Assembly: GCA_036393295.1 (NCBI GenBank)
Contig: DASWHF010000034.1
Coordinates: forward strand, 1 to 7,617
DNA from: DASWHF01 sp036393295
GTDB lineage: Bacteria; Pseudomonadota; Gammaproteobacteria; Acidiferrobacterales; UBA6901
Direction: 5' to 3'
Length of the DNA: 7,617 nucleotides
The notes under the pieces are model-generated. The model ran no database searches. It was not told the DNA's origin and was given only the letters and a program-made list of their open reading frames with translations. Position numbers and translations under genes: made by a program. Positions 1-7,617 of this stretch are shown here, in pieces (within the stretch, counting starts at the first letter, position 1; every line of letters begins with the position of its first letter).

Positions 1-71
1 GAGGCGCCGATCAACGCGAACGCCAGCAGCACGGCCGGCAACCCTGTGCGAATCCCGTGGCGATGGGCCAT
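1..71 (-). CDS. 5' end of an exported protein gene, cut by left edge
   Basis: Only the first 23 codons are present; the gene continues beyond the left edge. It starts with ATG at 71 and reads MAHRHGIRTG followed by LPAVLLAFALIGA. A short basic N-region followed by an uninterrupted hydrophobic stretch is typical of a signal peptide or N-terminal membrane anchor. The start is supported by a Shine-Dalgarno sequence (AGGGGA, 80-85) eight bases upstream. The gene is divergent from the sensor histidine kinase, so the two may share the 72-258 control region. Too little protein is present to name a family. A longer minus-strand frame crossing this region (11-247) lacks such a start signal and looks like chance. 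Confidence 0.6.
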   Translation of the reverse strand, partial: MAHRHGIRTGLPAVLLAFALIGA

Positions 72-79
72 GGCGCAAG

Positions 80-85
80 TCCCCT
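80..85 (-). promoter_or_regulatory. Ribosome binding site of the left-edge gene
   Basis: On the minus strand this reads AGGGGA and lies eight bases before the ATG at 71. It is the main evidence that the short hydrophobic frame at the left edge is a real gene start. Confidence 0.55.
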
Positions 86-258
86 GAAATCCCGTCCCTG
101 TATACGCCCTGGGGCCCCCAAAGTGCCATGCCACCTTGGTCGAACCATGCGCACGTCGTAGCAGGGTCGCGGTAGGATTCCAGCTTCCGCCGCCTGGTGA
201 TTGGGATTCCCTCGATGACCGAGACGACCCGCGTGCAGTGCTGGCACGGGCGAAAGCC
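86..258. other. Divergent intergenic region
   Basis: This region separates the left-edge gene (minus) from the histidine kinase (plus). I see no convincing -35/-10 pair on either strand. On the minus strand TATACA (99-104) is -10-like but has no matching -35 box. A GGGGCCCC palindrome lies at 111-118. The heptamer GGATTCC occurs twice (175-181 and 204-210), a possible but weak operator half-site pair. The kinase reading frame is open back to a TTG at 136, but the 136-237 stretch shows no signal peptide and probably is not translated. Confidence 0.4.
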
Positions 259-3735
<3,477 letters not shown>

Positions 3736-5109
3736 TCAGCCCTTCGTGCCTGCCACCTTCGCGCTGGTCATGGAAAGCCGGTAGATCATCGACTCGAGGA
3801 AGGTCTTGTAGAAGCGCAGCTGGCAGCCTTCGCTGCGCTGCTCGAGCCGCGTGCCGCTGACCTTCAGCGCGAGCACCTGGCTGTCGGCGATCACCGAGCA
3901 GGTGCTGCGCTGCGTCGACAGGAACCCGGCCTCGCCGTAGCAGTCGCCCTTCTCGAGACGGTGCAGGGCCCGGCCCATGCGCCGGACCTCGGCGCTGCCG
4001 AGCACCACGATATAGAACGCGTTCTCGATCTCGCCTTCCTGCACGATGACCGAGCCGGCGGCGTGGTTGCTCAGCGAGCTGGCGTTGAGCACTTCCTCGA
4101 TCTCGCTGTCACTGAACCGGTCGAAGAAGCGCAGCCGGCGCAGCGAGTTGCTGTTGTCGCGGCGCGCCAGCTGCCGCTCCTGCATGCGCAACGCGTCGAA
4201 CAGCCGGGCCAGCTCGCCGGCCAGCTCCTGGCCGGTCTGGTAGCGGTCGCGCGCCCGCTTCTGCAGCAGGCGCGATACCACGCTGCAGACCTCCGGCGAA
4301 ACGTCGATCCGCGAATCCTCGACGCGCGGCGGCGCCGTGTGCTCGATCATCTGGAACAGCGTGCGCAGGTCGGGCGCGCGGAACAGCGGCGCGCCGGTCA
4401 GCATCTGGTACATCACGGCGCCGAGCGAATACAGGTCCGAGGCCGGCGTCAGCGGCTCCATGCGGACCTGCTCCGGCGACATGTACAGCGGCGAGCCGAG
4501 CAGGCTCTGCGACAGTGCGAACCCGCTCTGCGTGTCGGTGTTGATCTCGGCGATCGAGAAATCCATGATTTTCGGCACGCCGGACTGCGTCAGCATGATG
4601 TTGCTGGGCTTGATGTCGCGGTGCAGGATGCCGCGCGTGTGCGAGTAACCCAGCGCGTTGGCGCACTTGAAGATGATCTCGAGCACCCGCTCCACCGGCG
4701 GCCGCGGCGCGTGCGGATTGCACAGCGGCAGCAGCGTGGCGCCGTCGACGTACTCCATGACCAGGTAGAACAGGTCGCCTTCGGCGCCGGCGTCATGGAG
4801 CTGGACGATGTTCGGGTGCTGCAGCATGCCGGCGGCGCGCGCCTCGGCAAAGAACGCGCGGCCTTCCTCGGTGTCCTCCGGCGCGATCGAGCCGTCGCCC
4901 TGGTGGCGCGCGATCTTGACCGCGACGTCGCGCTTCACGAACGGGTCGTAGCTTTTGTAAACGATGCCGCCCGCGCCGCGGCCGAGCTCGCCGCGGATCA
5001 GGTACTTGCCGATGCGCTCGGGGACGTTCTCGACGGTGCGCCGCTTGCGCTCGCCGGTGGACGCCATGAACGTCGCATCGAAACTCTTGGGCTTGGCTTT
5101 CCTGGACAC
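3736..5109 (-). CDS. Ser/Thr protein kinase with C-terminal cyclic-nucleotide-binding-like domain
   Basis: Cytoplasmic Hanks-type kinase, 457 aa from the GTG at 5109. The frame is open up to 5340, but that extension overlaps the neighbouring gene and looks non-coding. ATG5067 is an alternative start, and neither has a clear ribosome binding site. Kinase domain at about 34-305: Gly loop GRGAGG (43-48), VAVK Lys65, probable helix-C Glu89, catalytic HRDIKPSN (Asp165, Lys167), DFS at 183-185 where most kinases have DFG, and SPE (211-213). The metal-binding Asp183 is kept, so activity is likely. A helical linker (305-325) leads to a cNMP-binding-like domain (about 328-420) with EGE (358-360), a YGEAGFL phosphate-cassette-like segment (391-397) and Arg401. 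There is no membrane helix or PASTA repeat. It probably phosphorylates proteins under control of a bound nucleotide or another small ligand; substrate and ligand are unknown. It is convergent with the histidine kinase and downstream, on the same strand, of the epimerase-like gene, but a probable terminator lies between. Confidence 0.88.
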   Translation of the reverse strand: MSRKAKPKSFDATFMASTGERKRRTVENVPERIGKYLIRGELGRGAGGIVYKSYDPFVKRDVAVKIARHQGDGSIAPEDTEEGRAFFAEARAAGMLQHPNIVQLHDAGAEGDLFYLVMEYVDGATLLPLCNPHAPRPPVERVLEIIFKCANALGYSHTRGILHRDIKPSNIMLTQSGVPKIMDFSIAEINTDTQSGFALSQSLLGSPLYMSPEQVRMEPLTPASDLYSLGAVMYQMLTGAPLFRAPDLRTLFQMIEHTAPPRVEDSRIDVSPEVCSVVSRLLQKRARDRYQTGQELAGELARLFDALRMQERQLARRDNSNSLRRLRFFDRFSDSEIEEVLNASSLSNHAAGSVIVQEGEIENAFYIVVLGSAEVRRMGRALHRLEKGDCYGEAGFLSTQRSTCSVIADSQVLALKVSGTRLEQRSEGCQLRFYKTFLESMIYRLSMTSAKVAGTKG

Positions 5110-5211
5110 GGCTCGATTTTCTGGGAGATCGGGCTCGCGGCATCTTGACACATCGGCCCCAAGGCGCCTGACCGGCCGGCGCCGTCGCGCCCCGGCGATT
5201 GGATCAAGAAG
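5110..5211. other. Spacer between kinase gene and beta-helix gene
   Basis: This minus-strand spacer lies between the beta-helix stop (5228-5230) and the kinase start (5109), and must hold any promoter specific to the kinase. TTGATC occurs on the minus strand just after the hairpin, but no -10-like box follows at normal spacing. I see no confident promoter or operator here. Confidence 0.4.
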
Positions 5212-5243
5212 GGCAGGACGCCGGCATTCACCGGCGCCCTGCC
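5201..5243 (-). terminator. Probable intrinsic terminator of beta-helix gene, containing its stop codon
   Basis: On the minus strand an inverted repeat pairs GGCAGG-G-CGCCGG with CCGGCG-T-CCTGCC. This gives two perfect 6-bp G/C stems around one mismatch, with a six-base loop. The TGA stop of the beta-helix gene (5228-5230) begins in the loop. The bases that follow read CTTCTTGATCC, only moderately T-rich, so termination efficiency is uncertain. Confidence 0.55.
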
Positions 5244-7321
5244 AGTGCCGGCAGGACGGCGCGGCGCCGAAGCGCGCCGCGCAGAGCCGCCACCAGGAGC
5301 CCCAGCAGCCAGGCCGGATCCCCGGCCCCGCCACCGCCACCCGAGCCGCCGCCGGCCTGCGGCTGCGCCGCCGAGCGCGTCAGCGCGTACGTTTGCGTGG
5401 CGGTATCCCCAGGCGTATCGGAGAACGCGATCTGGCCGTTGCCGTCGGCGGTGAAGGCGCCGACGGCGGTGCCCCCGCGGGCGACGTCGTAGGACACGCC
5501 GGGGCCCAGGTCGCCCACACGGTACTGGACGGCGCTCCCGCCGTTCGCGGCGCGGGCGATCCAGGTCTTGCGCCGGTCGCCGCTGGTTTCCCACAGCGTC
5601 GGCGCCACTTCGACGAGCGAGCCGTCCGTGGTCACGAACAGCGGCCGGGTGTCGACGACGAAGGCCGCGCCCGCGTTGTCCGCGTTCAGGTCGATCGCGG
5701 AGTCGGAGCCGGTGACCGAGACCAGCAGGTCGCGCGCCAGGTCGAAGATCGCGCCGGCGTCGTCGGTGAACCGGGCCAGGGAGCCCGTGTCGACCTCGAG
5801 GCTGGCGCGGGCGGTCTTGGTGAAATCGGCGCGCAGCGGGCGATCCACCGCGCCATCGAGGCGCACGACGGCGCCCGACCCGAACGTGTTCTCGCGGAAG
5901 GACACGGTCTGTTCCGACGTCGAGGTCGCGTTGCGGACCGACACGCCGTCGTCCAGCGTGTTGCCGGTGAACGCGTTGTTGGTGGCGTCGGTGATCTTGA
6001 GGCCCGTGATGCCCGACGTCCCGACGGTGTTGCCGGTGAAGGTGTTGTCGCGCGGCGTCAGGTCGCCGCAGACCGCGTTGCTGTCGGTGGCCGGCTGCAT
6101 GAAGATCCCGTACTCGCCGCTGCCGCTGATCTGGTTGCCCTCGACGGTGTTGCCGCGCGCGCCCACGGTCAGCCGGATGCCGTACTTGCCGTTGCCCGAG
6201 ATCATGTTGTCCTTGACCAGCGCGCCGGCCGAGCAGAACACTGCGATGCCGGCGTCGACGTTGCCGTTCGTGGTGTTGCCCTCGACGATGGCGTCGTCGG
6301 CGAAGTTGTGCAGCATGATGCCGTTGCCGCCGCCGCTGCCGCCGTTGGCGCTCGACGTGTTGTTGGTGATCTGCGCCCGCAGGCAACTCTCCGACAGGAT
6401 GATGCCGTGCTTGCCTTTCGGATCGATCTTGCCGTTGTCATGGACGTTGTTGCCGTCGATGACGAGGTCGTCGCTGTGGTCGTGCGCGTCGAACCCGTAG
6501 CCGTCGTTGCTGTGGACTTCGTTGCCGGTCCACTGCCCGCCCTGCAGGCCGAACGAATAGACGCCGTAATGGTTATGGTGGATCGTCGAATTCTTGACGT
6601 CGCCGAGCACGTCGACCAGGGCGAGATCGCCGTTGGCCTTCCACGACAGGCCATAGCGCTCGGACGCTTCGAAGCCGAGGTAGCCGACGTCGCTGTTGAG
6701 AATGTCCATCCGGGACGTCCGCGGCAGGGCATTGAGGATCGCCGAGCGCGCGCGCATGTGGGCGCGGCCATCCGCCGAGTTGGTGTCCGGACCGCCGGCC
6801 CCGCTGTCCCACGACGTCACTTTCACGCCGTCGACGCGGACCGTGCCGCCGCCCGCGGTGGTCGAGCCGGCGTCGAAATTGCCGGCCGTGATCGAGATGA
6901 AATTGGTCACGTCGGTCGCCGGCGCCGTGGACGGGTTGCTGAGCAGGCGCAGTTCGCTGACGTCGCCGCTCAGCAGCAGCGTCGTGTCTTCCTCGACCAC
7001 GATGTTCGCGGTCAGCAGCCAGATATTGGCCGCGGGATCGACCCGCTGCAGCGCGGCGTCGGGCAGGCTCGGGGTGGTGGCGCGGATATCGGTCAGCGTC
7101 ATGCTGCCGCCGCCATAGACGTAGATCCGGTTGTTGCTGGCGCTCCAACGCGACAGCGCGGCGGCCGCGTCCGGCGCCGCCAGCGCCATCATCAGGGCCG
7201 CCGTGAGGATCGCAACCGGTTTCACGCGCCAGCGGCGCGCGGGCGGTCCATCGGGGCAGGGCAGCCGCCGGGCCGGAACGGAGGAGATGGAACGGTCGGA
7301 TATCTGGAGCGGGTGATGCAT
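5228..7321 (-). CDS. Secreted parallel beta-helix protein, mannuronan C5-epimerase-like, with GlyGly-CTERM-like tail
   Basis: 697 aa from the ATG at 7321, which has a strong AGGAGAG ribosome binding site. The hydrophobic signal-peptide core lies at about 36-50 (cleavage near 54) after an unusually long, Pro/Arg-rich N-region; GTG7225 would give a standard-length signal peptide but lacks a binding site. Residues about 200-470 form right-handed beta-helix coils with repeated GN, GI and NG turns (VIDGNNVHDNG, HGIILS, NGIMLH, YGIRLT). GYGFDAHDHSDD carries D278-A-H280-D281, resembling the DPHD catalytic motif of AlgG-type mannuronan C5-epimerases, followed by a family-like VHDNG...HGIILS stretch. 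Epimerase action on a polymannuronate-like glycan is therefore a reasonable but unproven call; a lyase or inactive glycan-binding helix is possible. Residues about 590-650 form a small beta-rich domain. The C-terminus has a Gly-rich linker (657-667), a hydrophobic stretch (670-684, with Arg681) and R685-R687, like GlyGly-CTERM proteins processed by rhombosortase and sorted to the cell surface. About ten extra residues follow the Arg cluster. Confidence 0.8.
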   Translation of the reverse strand: MHHPLQISDRSISSVPARRLPCPDGPPARRWRVKPVAILTAALMMALAAPDAAAALSRWSASNNRIYVYGGGSMTLTDIRATTPSLPDAALQRVDPAANIWLLTANIVVEEDTTLLLSGDVSELRLLSNPSTAPATDVTNFISITAGNFDAGSTTAGGGTVRVDGVKVTSWDSGAGGPDTNSADGRAHMRARSAILNALPRTSRMDILNSDVGYLGFEASERYGLSWKANGDLALVDVLGDVKNSTIHHNHYGVYSFGLQGGQWTGNEVHSNDGYGFDAHDHSDDLVIDGNNVHDNGKIDPKGKHGIILSESCLRAQITNNTSSANGGSGGGNGIMLHNFADDAIVEGNTTNGNVDAGIAVFCSAGALVKDNMISGNGKYGIRLTVGARGNTVEGNQISGSGEYGIFMQPATDSNAVCGDLTPRDNTFTGNTVGTSGITGLKITDATNNAFTGNTLDDGVSVRNATSTSEQTVSFRENTFGSGAVVRLDGAVDRPLRADFTKTARASLEVDTGSLARFTDDAGAIFDLARDLLVSVTGSDSAIDLNADNAGAAFVVDTRPLFVTTDGSLVEVAPTLWETSGDRRKTWIARAANGGSAVQYRVGDLGPGVSYDVARGGTAVGAFTADGNGQIAFSDTPGDTATQTYALTRSAAQPQAGGGSGGGGGAGDPAWLLGLLVAALRGALRRRAVLPALAGRR

Positions 7322-7327
7322 GGCTTG

Positions 7328-7334
7328 CTCTCCT
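7328..7334 (-). promoter_or_regulatory. Ribosome binding site fixing the beta-helix gene start
   Basis: The minus strand reads AGGAGAG six bases before the ATG at 7321. This is the strongest ribosome binding site in the window and favours that ATG over the GTG at 7225, which has only GC-rich sequence before it. Confidence 0.7.
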
Positions 7335-7576
7335 GGGTGCCCGATGCAACTTCACTCTGAGAGCCGCCACGCCCGCGTCCGTCATCGCCTGCCAGCCTCC
7401 CCCGAGAACTGGAGGCGAAGATGGGCTGGGAACATTGACCGCCAGCTCTCTTCGCAGCGACAGACCGGCCTCGCGCCACGGAGTTCCGGAACGCCGCGCG
7501 GAGATGTGACGCAGCGCTCAGGAACTTGTTCCCGGCGCGCCGGTCACCAAGCAAACCCCTCGCCGCCGGGGCTGAA
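7335..7576. other. Divergent intergenic region upstream of beta-helix gene
   Basis: This region should hold the promoters of the beta-helix gene (minus) and the right-edge gene (plus). I see no convincing sigma-70 promoter. TTGACC (7435-7440, plus) matches a -35 box but has no -10 box at 16-18 bases. Two overlapping inverted repeats, 7395-7400 with 7411-7416 and 7392-7397 with 7424-7429, cannot form together. A plus-strand five-codon frame (7421-7438, MGWEH) sits behind GGAGG (7411-7415). Both may be chance. No longer gene is credible here. Confidence 0.4.
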
Positions 7577-7617
7577 GTGAAGCTCATCTGGGCCTTCCTG
7601 CTGTTGCTCGGCCTGCT
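7577..7617 (+). CDS. 5' end of an exported or membrane protein gene, cut by right edge
   Basis: The last 41 bases read, from GTG7577, MKLIWAFLLLLGL and continue off the edge. One Lys followed by a pure hydrophobic run is typical of a signal peptide, lipoprotein leader or first membrane helix. A GGGG run at 7568-7571 could serve as a weak ribosome binding site. An in-frame TTG at 7526 could extend the protein by 17 residues, but the AGGA before it is only two bases away. The gene is divergent from the beta-helix gene. Only 13 residues are visible, so no family can be given. Confidence 0.45.
   Translation, partial: MKLIWAFLLLLGL

Noticed and set aside
136..258. Extension of the histidine kinase to the TTG at 136
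   Set aside because: The added residues contain no conserved feature and push the signal peptide 41 residues inward. A start at 259 (or 238) puts the signal peptide at the N-terminus.
3961..5148. A 395-codon plus-strand frame opposite the Ser/Thr kinase
   Set aside because: The composition is typical of an antisense shadow and no domain is visible. The minus strand carries HRDIKPSN and the other kinase motifs.
5110..5340. Extension of the Ser/Thr kinase to the ATG at 5340
   Set aside because: It would overlap the beta-helix coding end and the terminator hairpin, and the added residues are Arg/Ala/Gly-rich noise.
4964..7360. A 798-codon open frame on the plus strand opposite the beta-helix gene
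   Set aside because: It is the antisense shadow of a high-GC gene with G/C in third positions: repetitive Val/Ala/Asp/Arg composition, no recognisable domain or signal. The opposite strand has clear beta-helix motifs and a ribosome binding site.
7435..7440. TTGACC as a -35 promoter box for the right-edge gene
   Set aside because: No TATAAT-like box is found 16-18 bases downstream.

Overview
The window is very GC-rich, with strong G/C third-position bias, long spurious antisense reading frames and GTG/TTG starts. This, together with the protein families seen, suggests a beta- or gammaproteobacterium. An Oxalobacteraceae or other Burkholderiales genome (Massilia or Duganella type) is my best guess, from family knowledge rather than from any marker gene. 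There is no tRNA, rRNA, CRISPR array, insertion sequence or sign of recent transfer.

Layout, left to right. (1) At 1-71, minus strand, is the 5' end of a gene running off the left edge; it has a good ribosome binding site and a signal-peptide-like N-terminus. (2) At 72-258 lies a divergent intergenic region. (3) At about 259-3735, plus strand, is a large sensor histidine kinase: signal peptide, about 14 beta-propeller blades (two seven-bladed propellers), a Y_Y_Y domain, one membrane helix, a coiled coil and a HEINTPxG-type kinase core, with no receiver or DNA-binding domain. (4) At 3736-5109, minus strand, is a Ser/Thr protein kinase fused to a C-terminal cyclic-nucleotide-binding-like domain. 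Its stop codon abuts the histidine kinase stop with no base between. (5) At 5110-5227 is a spacer carrying a hairpin that looks like the terminator of the next gene. (6) At 5228-7321, minus strand, is a secreted right-handed parallel beta-helix protein related to mannuronan C5-epimerases (AlgG-like FDAHD motif). It ends in a Gly-rich linker, a short hydrophobic helix and Arg residues, like a GlyGly-CTERM/rhombosortase sorting tail. (7) At 7322-7576 is a second divergent intergenic region. (8) At 7577-7617, plus strand, is the start of another signal-peptide-bearing gene running off the right edge.

Possible joint role (inference): the window combines a periplasmic sensor kinase of a type linked in other bacteria to glycan sensing, a cytoplasmic Ser/Thr kinase probably responding to a nucleotide or similar ligand, and a surface-sorted polysaccharide-modifying candidate. 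Together they could control and modify an exopolysaccharide, but gene orientation gives no operon linking all three. The most unusual object is the epimerase-like protein with a surface-sorting tail, altered catalytic motif and extended N-terminus.
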